Source: Salibacterium aidingense DSM 18341 (GTDB lineage Bacteria > Bacillota > Bacilli > Bacillales > Marinococcaceae). Taken from it: a stretch of DNA of 34,648 nt. The position numbers and the translations under genes were made by a program. Position 1 is the first letter of the stretch, and every line of letters begins with the position of its first letter. Positions 18,041 through 29,735 of this stretch are shown here, piece after piece. A model generated the notes under the pieces. That model saw nothing but the letters and a program-made list of their open reading frames with translations, ran no database searches and was not told the origin of the DNA. The stretch is taken from contig NZ_AUCI01000033.1 in assembly GCF_000429685.1 (NCBI RefSeq), positions 1 to 34,648 of the forward strand. The letters are read 5' to 3'.

Positions 18041-18067
18041 ATTATACTGACGCTGATTTCCGCGTAC
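18041..18067 (-). promoter_or_regulatory. Candidate clpX promoter
   Basis: A perfect TATAAT (18046-18041) lies about 75 bases before the clpX ATG. The -35 is poor (TTCGTA at 18-base spacing). A second -10-like TACAAT at 17992-17987 has no good -35. One of these should start clpX, since tig ends in a strong terminator. Confidence 0.35.
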
Positions 18068-18377
18068 GAATTGTCCCTAGTATATGATCATGATTTGCAT
18101 TGTATCATACAAATAGGTCCAACTTGAAATAATACGATTAAGAAAAGCGCAAACAAATATAGGTTCCATTCTGTTCTATGTACTTCGGCTTTTTTCATCA
18201 TAGCCGTTTCTGTAGTTATATTCAATAGACGGCCGTGGATTTCCTTCTTTTTTCGCATAAAAGTAACAAACCAACGGATTCCCGGCCTTTTTCCGTATGT
18301 AAGTGATAAATCATCTATTCCGGCGACCCACCGAGGAGGCTTGCCGCTGCGTTGCGGGTTGTTGTAAGGCTGATCGG

Positions 18378-18465
18378 CTAACACCGCCATGTCCTGTGGA
18401 TGCGCCGACCTGGCCCTCGTCGTGCGGGCCTTCTAGCCGATGGTGCCGGAAGCTGGAGCTTAAAA
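18378..18465 (+). repeat. Intergenic repeat, copy 1 (clpX-tig gap)
   Basis: The 40-base core at 18426-18465 (beginning GGGCCTTCTAGCCGATGG, containing GAAGCTGGAGCTTAAAA) matches 37 of 40 bases at 20065-20104. Weaker similarity extends left to a shared CTAANACCG and GTCCTGTG, making a unit of about 88 bases. The core contains a short dyad (AAGCTGGAGCTT). The unit is clearly more GC-rich than its surroundings. The rest of the 540-base gap between the tig terminator and clpX holds no convincing gene. Confidence 0.75.
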
Positions 18466-18502
18466 GCACAAATTATTTTACTTTTTACCTGCCATTCTTC
18501 CC

Positions 18503-18541
18503 AAAAAAACCCTAAAAACCGTCTGGGTTTTTAGGGTTTTG
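18503..18541 (-). terminator. Terminator after tig
   Basis: AAAACCCTAAAAACC / GGTTTTTAGGGTTTT with seven T on the minus strand, directly after the tig stop. The A-rich flank on the other side gives it partial activity in the opposite direction as well. Confidence 0.9.
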
Positions 18542-18546
18542 TTTCA

Positions 18547-19893
18547 TTATTCTTCTGGTTGTTCTTCTTGTTCTTCCGTTTCTTCGGATTTTGGAACAGT
18601 TTTACTGTGTTCCACGAGGAAATCAATCGCTTTTTGGATACGGAGGTCGCCTTTCAGTGCATCTGTACCGCCTTGCATCGCAAGAAGCTGTCGAATTTCC
18701 TCCTTATCCCTCTGATACGTTTCCGCCATTTTGTCGAGTTCTTTTTCGACATCCTCTTCACTTGCTTCCACATCTTCTGCTTCCGCAATTGCTTCAAGGG
18801 TGAGGTTCATTTTAACGCGCTTTTCTGCTTCGCCTTTAAACTGTTCTTTCATTCCTTCTTCATCCGTGCCTGCAACCTGATAATACATATCAAGAGACAT
18901 GCCCTGTGCCTGCAGGCGCTGATCAAATTCCTGCATCATCCGATCGGTTTCGCTTGTGATCATAGCATCAGGAATGTCCACCGAGGCGTTTTCAGATGCT
19001 TTTTCCACTACTGTATCCCGTTCATGATGTTCTTTTTCATGTTCTTTATCATGCTTAAGCTTGTCTTCTTGTTTTTTCTTGAGCTCGTCAAATGTTTCCA
19101 CATCTTCATCCACATCTTTTGCGAACTCATCGTCCAGTTCAGGGAGTTCCTTACGCTTGATGTCATGTAGTTTCACGGAGAAAACAGCTTCCTTGCCGGC
19201 AAGTTCTTCTGAATGATAGTCTTCCGGAAAGTTTACCGTAATGTCTTTCTCTTCTCCTGCTGCCACACCTACAAGCTGCTCTTCAAAGCCGGGAATAAAC
19301 TGACCGGAACCAATTTCCAGGGAATAGTTCTCCGCTTCGCCGCCTTCGAATGCCTCCCCGTCTACATATCCTTTGAAGTCCATTACAACGGTATCGCCGT
19401 TTTGAACTTCTCCGTCTTCAACGACCACAAGCTCAGCCTGCTGTTCCTGCAGCTTGTTCAGCTCTTCCTGTACATCTTCTTCCGATACGGACGTATCAAA
19501 TTCTTCTACTTCCAGTCCTTTGTATTCCCCAAGCTCCACTTCCGGTTTCACCGTAACGGTTGCTTTAAATACAAGGTTTTTGCCTTTTTCAATGTCTTCA
19601 ATATCAATTTCAGGCTGATCCACCGGTTCAATTTCTGTTTCCTGCACGGCTTCGGAATAAGCCTGAGGCAGTACAATATCAACAGCGTCCTGATAAAGAG
19701 ATTCTACTCCAAAACGCTGTTCAAATAATTTGCGCGGTACTTTTCCTTTACGAAAACCAGGTACATTTACCTGTTTTTTTACTTTCTGGAATGCTTGGTC
19801 CAGAGCATTGTCAAACCTTTCCGAATCCACTTCGACAGTTAAAACGCCCTGGTTCCCTTCGAGCTTTTCCCAATTGGCATTATTGGCACTCAT
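18547..19893 (-). CDS. tig: Trigger factor (ribosome-associated chaperone, PPIase)
   Basis: Binds the ribosome exit tunnel and folds nascent chains; contains a peptidyl-prolyl isomerase domain. The protein has 448 residues. The ribosome-binding signature is [18 protein letters not shown] (about 45-62). The FKBP-type domain runs about 155-245 ([20 protein letters not shown] ... [11 protein letters not shown]), followed by the helical C-terminal chaperone arms. The C-terminus has an acidic tail ([14 protein letters not shown]) longer than in B. subtilis, and the whole protein is Glu/Asp-rich, which may reflect a salt-adapted host. GGAGGG precedes the ATG. Confidence 0.97.
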   Translation of the reverse strand: MSANNANWEKLEGNQGVLTVEVDSERFDNALDQAFQKVKKQVNVPGFRKGKVPRKLFEQRFGVESLYQDAVDIVLPQAYSEAVQETEIEPVDQPEIDIEDIEKGKNLVFKATVTVKPEVELGEYKGLEVEEFDTSVSEEDVQEELNKLQEQQAELVVVEDGEVQNGDTVVMDFKGYVDGEAFEGGEAENYSLEIGSGQFIPGFEEQLVGVAAGEEKDITVNFPEDYHSEELAGKEAVFSVKLHDIKRKELPELDDEFAKDVDEDVETFDELKKKQEDKLKHDKEHEKEHHERDTVVEKASENASVDIPDAMITSETDRMMQEFDQRLQAQGMSLDMYYQVAGTDEEGMKEQFKGEAEKRVKMNLTLEAIAEAEDVEASEEDVEKELDKMAETYQRDKEEIRQLLAMQGGTDALKGDLRIQKAIDFLVEHSKTVPKSEETEEQEEQPEE

Positions 19894-19944
19894 TTATCTT
19901 TCCCTCCAAGTTTCATAGGTTATATCCGTATTCACAACCTCCTC

Positions 19945-19972
19945 ATTATAACATATCAAAGGTTCATTTCAA
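19945..19972 (-). promoter_or_regulatory. Sigma-A promoter of tig
   Basis: TTGAAA (19972-19967) and a perfect TATAAT (19950-19945) with a 16-base spacer, about 50 bases before the tig ATG. Confidence 0.75.
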
Positions 19973-20015
19973 TAAGAAAAGCGTAAGGCACCCGCCTAAA
20001 ATAAAGGTTCTTCTA

Positions 20016-20104
20016 CTAAAACCGTGCCCGTCCTGTGCCGGGCATTGAAGCCACCACATCCTATGGGCCTTCGAGCCGATGGCGCCTGAAGCTGGAGCTT
20101 AAAA
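20016..20104 (+). repeat. Intergenic repeat, copy 2 (tig-ysoA gap)
   Basis: Second copy of the repeat at 18378-18465, in the same orientation; core at 20065-20104 differs at three of 40 bases. The two copies bracket the tig gene and its promoter. It lies between the ysoA stop and the tig promoter, where no convincing ysoA terminator is seen. Confidence 0.75.
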
Positions 20105-20178
20105 CGATAAATTTTATACATTTCTATGAACCTGATAATAGCATAAGAAAGCCTGAAGGAACACGGATTGCATGTTAT

Positions 20179-21195
20179 TTATAATTCAGATAGCTTGTTT
20201 TTTAATGTATCATATTGTTCCTTTACTTCACAAAAGGTTGATTCTTCAATGTTGTGAAGCCGGCAGAAAAAAAGAGGATCCCCCTCTCTTCCAGACTGCG
20301 CTGAAGCCTCGGCATGCAGTACCGCAGCCAATGCTTCCAAATGAACAGAAGGAGGAAACGGATAATAAAACAAGAGTATTTCTCTTAACAGCTCCTGGGC
20401 ATGCTCTAATAATATAGGGTCCTCATGAGCTAAAACCTGCTCCATAAGCTGAGAGATATTTATGTAGGCAGTGCTTTCCTCAATGGGACAAAGCGATGCC
20501 GGTGAAAATTCCCCTTTACGATTTACCTTTTTCACCCATACACTTTCTTCTATGTTTAAATCTTTTAAAAGTAATAACAGCAGACTTTTTAACAAAGGGG
20601 TGCAGTCCTCGTCCGTCAACAGCAGTCTTATAGCTGGAAGGACATTTTCCGGTGGATAATTCTTCATCTCTCCCAATAAAGTAAGTTTGTGTTCGCCGCT
20701 TCCTGTTTTTAATTCTTCTTCCCAATTCACATCATTAAGCGGGGCCGGAAGTTTATCATCCTCCATATCAACGGTGTGAGAGTCTGCCATATTTCTTGAT
20801 AATTCCAGAAGTTCAAACAGCTGTTCGGCCATTCTCGCCGGAAAGCGTTCTTCTTCCTGAATCCCTTCCAGCACAGTGACAACTTTTTCGTATTCCCCTA
20901 TCTGGGCTAACAAGGACACATATACCTGTAATACGTCAAAATAATTGCCATAGTCCCACTCCATCATTTTTTCTGCCCACTGACTGCCTTTTTTCAGCTG
21001 CCCGGTTTCTGCATAAGCTAAAAGCAGGCCGTAGGAAGCTTCTTCATGTTCTGGATCATGCTTCAACGCTTCGGAAAACAATTCAGAAGCTTTTTCTTTA
21101 TCGCCACCCTTTAATTCATCCAATCCTTCTTTAGACAACTTATCCGCTGATCCGGGAAACGGGACGATATTGTTTTGTTTCTGTTCTTCGTTCAT
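20179..21195 (-). CDS. ysoA: TPR-repeat protein YsoA
   Basis: A 338-residue cytoplasmic protein with tetratricopeptide repeats in the first 130 residues (for example EGLDELKGGDKEKASELFSEALKHDPEHEEASYGLLLAYAETGQ), a fold for protein-protein contacts. The C-terminal part is helical and not a known enzyme. Its function is not established in the family. The start is ATG 21195 (MNEEQKQNN), with AGGAGGG seven bases ahead; the reading to 21213 starts inside that site. Length and position between leuD and tig match B. subtilis YsoA. The leuD terminator precedes it. Confidence 0.88.
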   Translation of the reverse strand: MNEEQKQNNIVPFPGSADKLSKEGLDELKGGDKEKASELFSEALKHDPEHEEASYGLLLAYAETGQLKKGSQWAEKMMEWDYGNYFDVLQVYVSLLAQIGEYEKVVTVLEGIQEEERFPARMAEQLFELLELSRNMADSHTVDMEDDKLPAPLNDVNWEEELKTGSGEHKLTLLGEMKNYPPENVLPAIRLLLTDEDCTPLLKSLLLLLLKDLNIEESVWVKKVNRKGEFSPASLCPIEESTAYINISQLMEQVLAHEDPILLEHAQELLREILLFYYPFPPSVHLEALAAVLHAEASAQSGREGDPLFFCRLHNIEESTFCEVKEQYDTLKNKLSEL

Positions 21196-21232
21196 CCGCT
21201 GCCCTCCTTTCACCGTACCGGTAAATATAATG

Positions 21233-21267
21233 GAAAAAGAAGGCAGCCCTGGCTACAGACTGCCTTC
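21233..21267 (-). terminator. Terminator of the ilv-leu operon
   Basis: GAAGGCAG / CTGCCTTC arms followed by TTTTT on the minus strand, just after the leuD stop. Confidence 0.88.
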
Positions 21268-21272
21268 CTGCC

Positions 21273-21854
21273 TTACGCATTTTTTTCGAATTGATCAATC
21301 TTATCTTCATACTGCAGGGTAATACTGATTTCATCCCAGCCGTTAATCAACATCTCTTTGTAATACTCATCAATGGCAAATGTCTCTTCGAACCCTTCCC
21401 CGTCTGTCATTGTTTGCTTAGGAAGGTCTACTGTAATCTCATATTTCTTATCTTTCCCATTTTCCATTAATTTATAAACCTTTTCTTCTTCAAGACGAAT
21501 AGGAAGAATGCCGTTTTTAAAACAGTTGTTATAGAAAATATCAGCAAAACTCGGTGCAATAATGACGCGGAACCCATAGTCCTGCAACGCCCATGGGGCA
21601 TGTTCACGGGAGGATCCGCTGCCAAAGTTATGGTCGGCAATTAATATTGTGGCGCCTGCCGCCTGCGGCTGATTGAGCTCGAATTCCGGGTTGTCCCTGC
21701 CATCTGCAAGAAAACGCCAGTCAAAGAACAGAAATTGGCCAAAGCCTGTGCGTTCCACCCGTTTTAAAAACTGTTTCGGGATAATCTGATCCGTGTCTAC
21801 ATTGACCCGTGGAAGAACAGCGGTGTTCCCGGTGTGTGTTACAATTGGTTCCAT
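21273..21854 (-). CDS. leuD: 3-isopropylmalate dehydratase small subunit
   Basis: Small (swivel-domain) subunit that with LeuC isomerises 2- to 3-isopropylmalate in leucine synthesis. The protein has 193 residues from ATG 21854 (MEPIVTHTGNTAVL); an in-frame GTG three codons earlier lies in the GAGGGTG ribosome site. The family motif VDTDQIIPKQFLKR and the GSGSSREHAPWALQDYGFRV segment (substrate contact) are complete. It is the last gene of the operon and 29 bases after leuC. Confidence 0.97.
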   Translation of the reverse strand: MEPIVTHTGNTAVLPRVNVDTDQIIPKQFLKRVERTGFGQFLFFDWRFLADGRDNPEFELNQPQAAGATILIADHNFGSGSSREHAPWALQDYGFRVIIAPSFADIFYNNCFKNGILPIRLEEEKVYKLMENGKDKKYEITVDLPKQTMTDGEGFEETFAIDEYYKEMLINGWDEISITLQYEDKIDQFEKNA

Positions 21855-21883
21855 GGTAGTCACCCTCTTTTATTCTAATTTTT

Positions 21884-23299
21884 CTAGTTTGTTATGACTT
21901 CCTCCAGGTAGCGGATGTCTACAAATCTTCCTGCAATGGCAGCAGCTGCAGCCATGGCTGGACTTACGAGATGCGTTCTCGCGCCTTTGCCCTGACGTCC
22001 TTCAAAGTTCCGGTTGGACGTGGAAGCACACCGTTCTCCTTCAGGCACAAAATCTGGATTCATACTAAGACACATACTGCAGCCGGATTGCCTCCAGTCA
22101 AAACCAGCATCCTTAAAGATTTTATCCAGTCCTTCTTCTTCGGCCTGGAGTTTTACCTGCTGGGAGCCTGGAACAACCATCGCGCGAACTCCGTCTGCCA
22201 CCTTTCGGCCTTCCGCGACTTTGGCAGCTGCACGGAGATCGCTGATGCGCGCGTTGGTGCAGGAACCAAGGAATACATGCTGAATGTGAATATCCGTCAT
22301 CTTTGTGCCCGGCTCCAAATCCATATATTCCAATGATTGCTCAATAGCCTTGCGCTCCGCATTATTTTTAGCATCGTCGGGGGAAGGTACGCGGCCGTGA
22401 ATGCCGACACCCTGGGACGGATTGGTTCCCCATGTGACCATTGGTTCGATTTCTTCGCTGTCAATTGCAACGACAGCGTCATATTCTGCTCCTTTATCGG
22501 TAGCCAATGCTTTCCATTCTTCTACTTTCTTCTCATAGTCTTCGCCCTCCGGCACATGTTTACGTCCTTCCAGGTAGTCAAAGGTCACCTGGTCGGGGCT
22601 GATAAGACCGGCTCTTGCTCCTGCTTCGATGGACATATTGCAGATCGTCATACGCTCTTCCATCGTCAAGCCGCGGATAGCTTCCCCGGTGTATTCAAGG
22701 ACATGACCGGTCCCAAAGTCCACCCCGTGTTTGGCGATAACCGCAAGAATGATATCTTTTGCAGTGGCCCCGGGGTTAAGACGGCCGTTCACCCGTACTT
22801 CCATTGTTTTCGGCGGAGACTGCCACAGCGTCTGCGTGGCCAGTGTATGCTCCACCTCACTGGTTCCTATACCAAACGCCAGTGCACCAAAAGCCCCGTG
22901 TGTGGAGGTATGACTGTCTCCGCAGACAATGATCTTCCCAGGCTGGGTTAACCCTAATTCCGGTCCGATAATATGGACGATTCCGTTATTTGGGCTGTTT
23001 AAATCAGCTACTTCCACGCCGAATTCTTTACAGTTTTCCGTCAGGGTTTCCATTTGTTTTTTAGAGACCGCGTCGGTAATAGAAGATCTGTTTTCTGTCG
23101 GTACATTATGGTCCATCGTCGCAAAGGTTAGATCAGGACGGCGGACTTTACGGCCGGCAAGGCGAAGGCCTTCAAACGCCTGGGGCGATGTGACTTCATG
23201 CACCATTTGTAAATCTACATACATTAAGTCCGGTTTTCCTTCTTCAGAGTGGACTTTATGGCTTTCCCAAATTTTTTCTATAATTGTTTTTGGTTTCAT
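21884..23299 (-). CDS. leuC: 3-isopropylmalate dehydratase large subunit
   Basis: Aconitase-type subunit carrying a [4Fe-4S] cluster; pairs with LeuD. The protein has 471 residues. Cluster ligands are Cys347 ([10 protein letters not shown]), Cys407 and Cys410 ([11 protein letters not shown]). Other family motifs are [20 protein letters not shown] (126-145) and DHNVPTENR (63-71). It lies 38 bases after leuB in the same unit. Confidence 0.98.
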   Translation of the reverse strand: MKPKTIIEKIWESHKVHSEEGKPDLMYVDLQMVHEVTSPQAFEGLRLAGRKVRRPDLTFATMDHNVPTENRSSITDAVSKKQMETLTENCKEFGVEVADLNSPNNGIVHIIGPELGLTQPGKIIVCGDSHTSTHGAFGALAFGIGTSEVEHTLATQTLWQSPPKTMEVRVNGRLNPGATAKDIILAVIAKHGVDFGTGHVLEYTGEAIRGLTMEERMTICNMSIEAGARAGLISPDQVTFDYLEGRKHVPEGEDYEKKVEEWKALATDKGAEYDAVVAIDSEEIEPMVTWGTNPSQGVGIHGRVPSPDDAKNNAERKAIEQSLEYMDLEPGTKMTDIHIQHVFLGSCTNARISDLRAAAKVAEGRKVADGVRAMVVPGSQQVKLQAEEEGLDKIFKDAGFDWRQSGCSMCLSMNPDFVPEGERCASTSNRNFEGRQGKGARTHLVSPAMAAAAAIAGRFVDIRYLEEVITN

Positions 23300-23337
23300 T
23301 CTGCTTCCCTCACTTTTGCTCCCACCGGTTTTTCCGG

Positions 23338-24414
23338 TTATTTTTTCAAAGCCTCTATCACTTTTTCTGTCATTTCATCCGTAGACAGAATGGTTTCTCC
23401 CTCTTTGGCAATATCTCCGGTACGGTGCCCGGCGGAAAGGACATCGGATACAGCCCTGTCAAGCGTCTCTGCTTCTTCCAGCATGCCAAAGGAATACTTC
23501 AGCATCATAGCAGAGGACGAAATCATAGCGAGCGGGTTGGCTTTTCCCTGGCCTTCAATATCAGGCGCTGACCCATGAACTGGTTCATATAATCCCGGCG
23601 CCTGCTCGCCTATACTTGCTGATGGCAGCATCCCAAGCGACCCGGTAAGCATGGAGGCAGCATCGCTTAGGATATCCCCGAACATATTGCCTGTAACAAC
23701 CACATCAAATTGCTTCGGGTCACGGATAATCTGCATTGCCGCATTATCAACGAGCATGTGTTCCAGTTCCACATCCGGATAATCCTGTTTTATTTCTTCG
23801 ACGGTTTCCCGCCAGAGACGGCTCGATTCCAAAACGTTTGCTTTATCCACAGAAGTGAGCTTTTGGCGGCGCAGTTTTGCCATTTCAAAACCTTGTCGTA
23901 CGATTCTGACAATCTCTGATTTTTTATACACCATTGTATCCAATGCTGCTTCTTCTCCATCCATCTGGCGGCGTTCCTGCGGTTTTCCAAAATAAATGCC
24001 GCCTGTCAATTCGCGAAGGATCATTAAATCAACATTGTCTACCACTTCTTTTTTCAGACTCGAGGAATCCGTTAGACTTTCATGACCGGTCACAGGACGC
24101 AGGTTCGCAAATAACTGCAGAGCTTTGCGGATACCAAGAAGCCCCTGTTCCGGACGCAGCCCCGAGGGGTGATTATCCCATTTCGGCCCTCCGACTGCCC
24201 CGAGTAATACGCCGTCACTGTTCTTACATGATTCTACGGTTTCCGGCGGCAGCGGATCTTCATATTTGTCGATGGCTGAACCGCCGATATCTGCATATTT
24301 ATATTCAAATTGATGACCATAAAGCTCCGCCAGCTTATCTAATACTACGGTTGTTGCTTTTACGACTTCCAGGCCGATTCCATCCCCTGGAAGAACGGTT
24401 ATCGTCTTGTTCAT
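23338..24414 (-). CDS. leuB: 3-isopropylmalate dehydrogenase
   Basis: Oxidatively decarboxylates 3-isopropylmalate with NAD. The 358-residue protein has the family N-terminus [15 protein letters not shown], a substrate-binding [16 protein letters not shown] segment, the metal-binding Asp cluster in [18 protein letters not shown], and the NAD-binding [20 protein letters not shown]. It starts 37 bases after the leuA stop with AAGGGAGAG ahead of the ATG. Confidence 0.98.
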   Translation of the reverse strand: MNKTITVLPGDGIGLEVVKATTVVLDKLAELYGHQFEYKYADIGGSAIDKYEDPLPPETVESCKNSDGVLLGAVGGPKWDNHPSGLRPEQGLLGIRKALQLFANLRPVTGHESLTDSSSLKKEVVDNVDLMILRELTGGIYFGKPQERRQMDGEEAALDTMVYKKSEIVRIVRQGFEMAKLRRQKLTSVDKANVLESSRLWRETVEEIKQDYPDVELEHMLVDNAAMQIIRDPKQFDVVVTGNMFGDILSDAASMLTGSLGMLPSASIGEQAPGLYEPVHGSAPDIEGQGKANPLAMISSSAMMLKYSFGMLEEAETLDRAVSDVLSAGHRTGDIAKEGETILSTDEMTEKVIEALKK

Positions 24415-24451
24415 TTTCTTCTCTCCCTTAGAGCCTCATTCCTACATAAGG

Positions 24452-25999
24452 CTAGACATTCACTTTTTCCGCTTGATGATGAAGACCATCCCGCTGATTG
24501 AGCGCTCTGTTAATGGCATTGATATACGCCTTGGCTGATGCTTCGAGCACATCATTTGCCGTTCCGCGCCCGGAGACGTCTTCTCCTTTATATTCAATCT
24601 GTACATATACTTCAGCCAGTGCATCGCGGCCGCCCGTAATAGATTGAATGCGGTAGTCTTTCAGTTCTGCTTTTCCGCCGATCATCCGTTCTATCGTTTG
24701 ATAAACAGCTTCTACGCTCCCGGAGCCGGTACCGGCTTCCTGAATGGTTTCTCCATCCGGATCTTTCAGGGTAACGGTGGCGGTTGGAATGTTTGTGGTG
24801 CCATAGTTTACCTGCAGTGTCTGCACTTCATAATAACGAACGGCTTCTCCAGCTTTTTCTTCTGACATTAGAGCGAAAATATCTTCATCTGTAATCTCAT
24901 TTTTCTTATCTGCAAGTGCTTTAAATTCTTCGAATACTTTTTTCAGCTCTTCTTTGGTTGCCTGGTAGCCGAGAGATTCGATTTTTTCTTTAAAAGCATG
25001 AAGGCCGGAAAGTTTGCCAAGCACCATCCGGTTGGAATTCACCCCGACAAGATCAGGAGTGATAATTTCATACGTCGAACTATTTTTCAGCACCCCATCC
25101 TGATGAATACCGGATTCGTGGGCAAAGGCGTTTTCTCCAACGACAGCTTTGTTGCTTGGCACCACCATGCCGGAAAGCTTGCTGATCATCGTGCTTGTGC
25201 GTTTAATTTCGTTCAGGGTCAAGCCGGTTTCTGCTTTATAAAAATCGCTGCGGATTTTCAACGCTACTGCGATTTCTTCCAGAGAGGCGTTGCCGGCGCG
25301 TTCCCCGATACCGTTTATGGTTCCTTCCACCTGTCCTGCCCCAGCCTCCACGGCGGCAAGGGAATTAGCCGTTGCCATTCCCAGGTCATCATGACAGTGG
25401 GTAGAAAGGACTGCTTTATCCATATTTCTTACATTTTCTTTGATATGACGAAACAGATGACGGATTTCATCCTGGGTCACATAACCTACAGTGTCGGGCA
25501 GATTGATCACTTCGGCACCGGCATCAATCACTCTTTCGATGATCCTTACAAGAAAATCAAGATCGGACCGGCAGGCATCTTCGGCAGACCATTGTACATG
25601 GGGAAATTTCTTTTTCGCATGTTTCACCGCTTCGACGGAACTTTCAATGACCTGATCGGGCGTCATGCGAAGTTTATGCTCCATATGAATGGGGGAAGTG
25701 GCAATAAATACATGCAGTCTCGGCTCTTCTCCGCCCTTCAACGCCTCCCACGCTGTATCGATATCTTTTTGTACGGTGCGGGAAAGACCAGTGACAGAAC
25801 TTCCCTTCACGGTATCAGCAATGTGCTTCACTGATTCAAATGAGCCATTGGAAGACGCCGGGAATCCGGCCTCGATGATATCAACACCGAGGCGTTCCAG
25901 CTGGTTTGCAATCTGAAGTTTTTCTTCAAAATTGAAATTTACACCGGGAGACTGCTCTCCGTCCCGAAGCGTCGTGTCAAAAACGTTAATTTTCCGCAC
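24452..25999 (-). CDS. leuA: 2-isopropylmalate synthase
   Basis: First committed enzyme of leucine synthesis (acetyl-CoA plus 2-ketoisovalerate). The start is a GTG at 25999 giving [20 protein letters not shown], in register with B. subtilis LeuA; AAAGGAG is nine bases ahead. The longer ATG reading to 26032 overlaps ilvC and is not needed. The protein has 515 residues: HMGL-type TIM barrel (about 1-270) with DTTLRDGEQ and the metal ligands in [11 protein letters not shown], and a C-terminal regulatory domain (about 390-510) of the type that binds leucine for feedback inhibition. Confidence 0.96.
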   Translation of the reverse strand: MRKINVFDTTLRDGEQSPGVNFNFEEKLQIANQLERLGVDIIEAGFPASSNGSFESVKHIADTVKGSSVTGLSRTVQKDIDTAWEALKGGEEPRLHVFIATSPIHMEHKLRMTPDQVIESSVEAVKHAKKKFPHVQWSAEDACRSDLDFLVRIIERVIDAGAEVINLPDTVGYVTQDEIRHLFRHIKENVRNMDKAVLSTHCHDDLGMATANSLAAVEAGAGQVEGTINGIGERAGNASLEEIAVALKIRSDFYKAETGLTLNEIKRTSTMISKLSGMVVPSNKAVVGENAFAHESGIHQDGVLKNSSTYEIITPDLVGVNSNRMVLGKLSGLHAFKEKIESLGYQATKEELKKVFEEFKALADKKNEITDEDIFALMSEEKAGEAVRYYEVQTLQVNYGTTNIPTATVTLKDPDGETIQEAGTGSGSVEAVYQTIERMIGGKAELKDYRIQSITGGRDALAEVYVQIEYKGEDVSGRGTANDVLEASAKAYINAINRALNQRDGLHHQAEKVNV

Positions 26000-26015
26000 T
26001 GCCCACCACTCCTTT

Positions 26016-27011
<996 letters not shown>

Positions 27012-27044
27012 TCATACCTCTCCTTTTGTACATAATGTAATAGT

Positions 27045-27566
27045 TTAATTAATAATGGAATATTTAGGGGTTTCAAAATCGCTTTTGGTGGCTCCCCGCT
27101 TAAAAGCGGTGATGCCGGTACGGGCAAGTTCCTTTATACCGTACGGCTTCAAGAGATCGATTAATGCTTCCACTTTCTGCTGATCTCCGGTCACCTGCAG
27201 CGTCACACTTTCGCGGCCGACGTCCACAACAGAGGCGCGGAACGGTTCGGCAAGGGCCGATATTTCTCCTCGATGCTGCGGCGCGGCTACTACTTTAATA
27301 AGCGCCAGCTCTCGCGCCACGATCGAATCATCGGTAATATCGCGCACTTTCAGTACATCCACCTGTTTGTTCAACTGCTTAATTACCTGGTCGAGTCCAC
27401 GCTGATTATCAACATTTACCACAAAGGTCATCCGGGAAACGGAAGGGTTTTCCGTCATCCCTACGGTGATACTGTCAATATTGAACTGGCGGCGGGCGAA
27501 CAACCCCGTAATACGGTTCATCACTCCGGAGTTGTTGTTTACTGTTGCAATGATCGTTCGTTTCAT
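27045..27566 (-). CDS. ilvH: Acetolactate synthase small (regulatory) subunit
   Basis: Regulatory partner of IlvB conferring valine feedback. The 173-residue protein has an N-terminal ACT domain (about 4-78, [27 protein letters not shown]) and the C-terminal domain of the family (about 80-160). Its ATG overlaps the ilvB stop by four bases (ATGA), with GGAGGGG inside the end of ilvB, so the two subunits are translationally coupled. Confidence 0.97.
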   Translation of the reverse strand: MKRTIIATVNNNSGVMNRITGLFARRQFNIDSITVGMTENPSVSRMTFVVNVDNQRGLDQVIKQLNKQVDVLKVRDITDDSIVARELALIKVVAAPQHRGEISALAEPFRASVVDVGRESVTLQVTGDQQKVEALIDLLKPYGIKELARTGITAFKRGATKSDFETPKYSIIN

Positions 27567-29290
27567 GGTTTAATCCCCTCCATTTCATGATGACCTTTGC
27601 CTGGAGCAATCATCGGATAGACATTTTCTTCCTTTTCCACGCGGCAATCCAGAAGAACCGGCCCCTCATAATCCAGAGCTTCCCTCAGAACTGCCTGCAT
27701 CTCCTCCGGATTGTCAATTTTCCATCCCTTAATGTTGTAAGCTTCAGCCATTTTGACAAAGTCCGGTTGAATCGGAAAAATCGAATTCGAGTAACGCTGA
27801 TCATAGAATAGCTCCTGCCATTGGCGGACCATTCCAAGCGCGGCGTTGTTGACAAGTATAATTTTAACCGGAAGATTCAACTCCTGCAGAATCGACATTT
27901 CCTGGGCCGTCATCTGGAACCCGGCATCGCCGAGAACAGCCACCACCTGCCGATCCGGGGCGGCGAACTGAGCACCTATCGCAGAGGGGAAACCAAAGCC
28001 CATCGTGCCAAGGCCTCCGGATGTTACCCAGCAGTCCGGGTTGTCGAATTTATAATACTGAGCGGCCCACATTTGGTGCTGACCGACGTCTGTCGTAACT
28101 ACCGCTTCGCCTTTTGTTTCCTCGTAGATCATTTCCATCAGACGCTGTGGTTTTAAGGAGTCCCCTTCTTCACGGTACCAGAGCGGATATTCCTCCTGCC
28201 ATTCGGCAAGCTGTTTTTTCCACTCCGTAAAATCTCCCGGTGTTCCGTCGTATTCATTCAACATGCGAAGCGCCTCTTTGGCATCCCCCACCACCGGTAT
28301 GTGGGTTTCCACATTTTTCCCGATTTCGGCAGGGTCAATATCAATATGAGCAACTTTGGCGTTCGGTGCAAAATGTTTTAAGGCCCCTGTTACCCTGTCA
28401 TCAAATCGAGCTCCAATACTAATCAAAAGGTCCGCTTCATGCAGCGCCATATTTCCGGTATAGGTACCGTGCATCCCCACCATCCCGAGAAACAGTTCAT
28501 GATTGCCCGGAAATGCTCCAAGTCCAAGCAGGGTGCTTGCTGCCGGAAGCTGCTGCTTGGTAATATATTCGAACAGCTCTTCTGAAGCATGCGCGTGAAG
28601 AATCCCCGCGCCGGTGAGTACCACCGGTTTTTTCGCTTCGGTTACTGCATCTGCCAGCTTTTTGATCTGCAGTTTATTCGGAATAACCGTCGGCTGGTAG
28701 CCGGGAAGATCAACAGATTGATTGTAGTTAAAAAATCCAGATGCCGCTGCGATATCTTTAGGCAGGTCTATTAAAACCGGTCCGGGTCTGCCGGTTGCAG
28801 CGATATGAAAGGCTTCCTTAATCATACGCGGCAGATCTTCCACTTCCCTTGCCTGAAAATTGTGTTTTGTAATTGGCATCGTTACCCCGATCACATCAGC
28901 TTCCTGAAAAGCATCTGTTCCAATTGCATTTGTGGCTACCTGCCCGGTAATAACAACCAGAGGAAGCGAGTCGATCATAGCGTCGGCGATGCCCGTTACT
29001 ACATTGGTGGCTCCCGGGCCCGAGGTTACAATGCAGACGCCTGGTTTTCCAGCAACTCTGGCATAGCCTTCGGCCGCATGTACAGCGCCCTGTTCATGGC
29101 GGGCGAGGACGTGGTGCATCCCCGTTCTGTATATTTCGTCATACGTGGAAAGATTGGCGCCGCCGGGGTACCCAAAAATGACATCCACATCTTCCCGGGC
29201 CAGCGCCTGAATGAGCATGCTGGCCCCCGTCATTTCCTGATTTTCATCTTTAAGCTCGCGGCCCTGCATTTCCTTCGTTTTTGGCCCCAT
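27563..29290 (-). CDS. ilvB: Acetolactate synthase large (catalytic) subunit
   Basis: Thiamine-diphosphate enzyme that starts branched-chain amino acid synthesis. The start chosen is ATG 29290 ([13 protein letters not shown]), with GGGAGG ahead, giving 575 residues, the family length; the longer open frame to 29467 would run through the T-box terminator and is rejected. The catalytic Glu lies in [16 protein letters not shown], the FAD-binding middle domain in [12 protein letters not shown], and the TPP motif [13 protein letters not shown]...ILVNN near the C-terminus. First gene after the leucine T-box. Confidence 0.97.
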   Translation of the reverse strand: MGPKTKEMQGRELKDENQEMTGASMLIQALAREDVDVIFGYPGGANLSTYDEIYRTGMHHVLARHEQGAVHAAEGYARVAGKPGVCIVTSGPGATNVVTGIADAMIDSLPLVVITGQVATNAIGTDAFQEADVIGVTMPITKHNFQAREVEDLPRMIKEAFHIAATGRPGPVLIDLPKDIAAASGFFNYNQSVDLPGYQPTVIPNKLQIKKLADAVTEAKKPVVLTGAGILHAHASEELFEYITKQQLPAASTLLGLGAFPGNHELFLGMVGMHGTYTGNMALHEADLLISIGARFDDRVTGALKHFAPNAKVAHIDIDPAEIGKNVETHIPVVGDAKEALRMLNEYDGTPGDFTEWKKQLAEWQEEYPLWYREEGDSLKPQRLMEMIYEETKGEAVVTTDVGQHQMWAAQYYKFDNPDCWVTSGGLGTMGFGFPSAIGAQFAAPDRQVVAVLGDAGFQMTAQEMSILQELNLPVKIILVNNAALGMVRQWQELFYDQRYSNSIFPIQPDFVKMAEAYNIKGWKIDNPEEMQAVLREALDYEGPVLLDCRVEKEENVYPMIAPGKGHHEMEGIKP

Positions 29291-29362
29291 CTCTGCTTCC
29301 TCCCTTATACCAAGTATCGTTATAATGTACCAATGCCTTTTTGTCCATTTACAATATGAAAT

Positions 29363-29700
29363 AAAAAAAATCTTTCCACCCCATCGGCCAGACTTAACCT
29401 GACCGAAGGGGTGAAAAGATTGATTTTCACGGTACCACCCTTCTTCGCGGTTCAAAAACCGCCTCACGACAGAACTTTTCAGTTTCTGTCTGTTTTTCTA
29501 ACGGGTGAAGCTGGCAGAGTCTGCTTCTGCACCCGGCCTGTATTACTAACAATCTATGCTTTCACACAGGCACTCAGAGGTGAGTTCATTTTTGGCGGCA
29601 GTACCGCATCTCAGCTGCCGCGGTTCTCTGTAAAAGCCGGGCCAAAAATTACTTTTCCTCTTCCTCGTGTTCTCATTATTCCGTTGTGTCAGTATATGAT
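29363..29700 (-). promoter_or_regulatory. T-box leader, leucine specifier (ilvBHC-leuABCD)
   Basis: On the minus strand: AGTAA near 29655, distal-loop motif GGCAGCTGAGAT (about 29619-29608), specifier loop GAA-CTC-A with the leucine codon CTC at 29584-29582, T-box AAGGGTGGTACCGTG (about 29442-29428), and a terminator with arms AATCTTTTCACCCC / GGGGTGGAAAGATT and eight T ending near 29363. Uncharged tRNA-Leu would favour readthrough into ilvB. The codon matches that of the B. subtilis ilv-leu leader. I see no convincing promoter between ilvE and Stem I and no terminator there. Confidence 0.93.
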
Positions 29701-29735
29701 TATTGCTGTAAAAAGATTATATTTTTTATTATTCT

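Noticed and set aside
18088-18390. A 100-codon minus-strand open frame in the clpX-tig gap
   Set aside because: Its start lies in the repeat unit with no usable ribosome site, its composition changes abruptly where the repeat ends, and it shows no family motif. It may be listed as hypothetical elsewhere but I cannot support it.
29291-29467. N-terminal extension of ilvB by 59 codons
   Set aside because: It passes through the T-box terminator and leader, and the ATG at 29290 has a strong ribosome site and family length.
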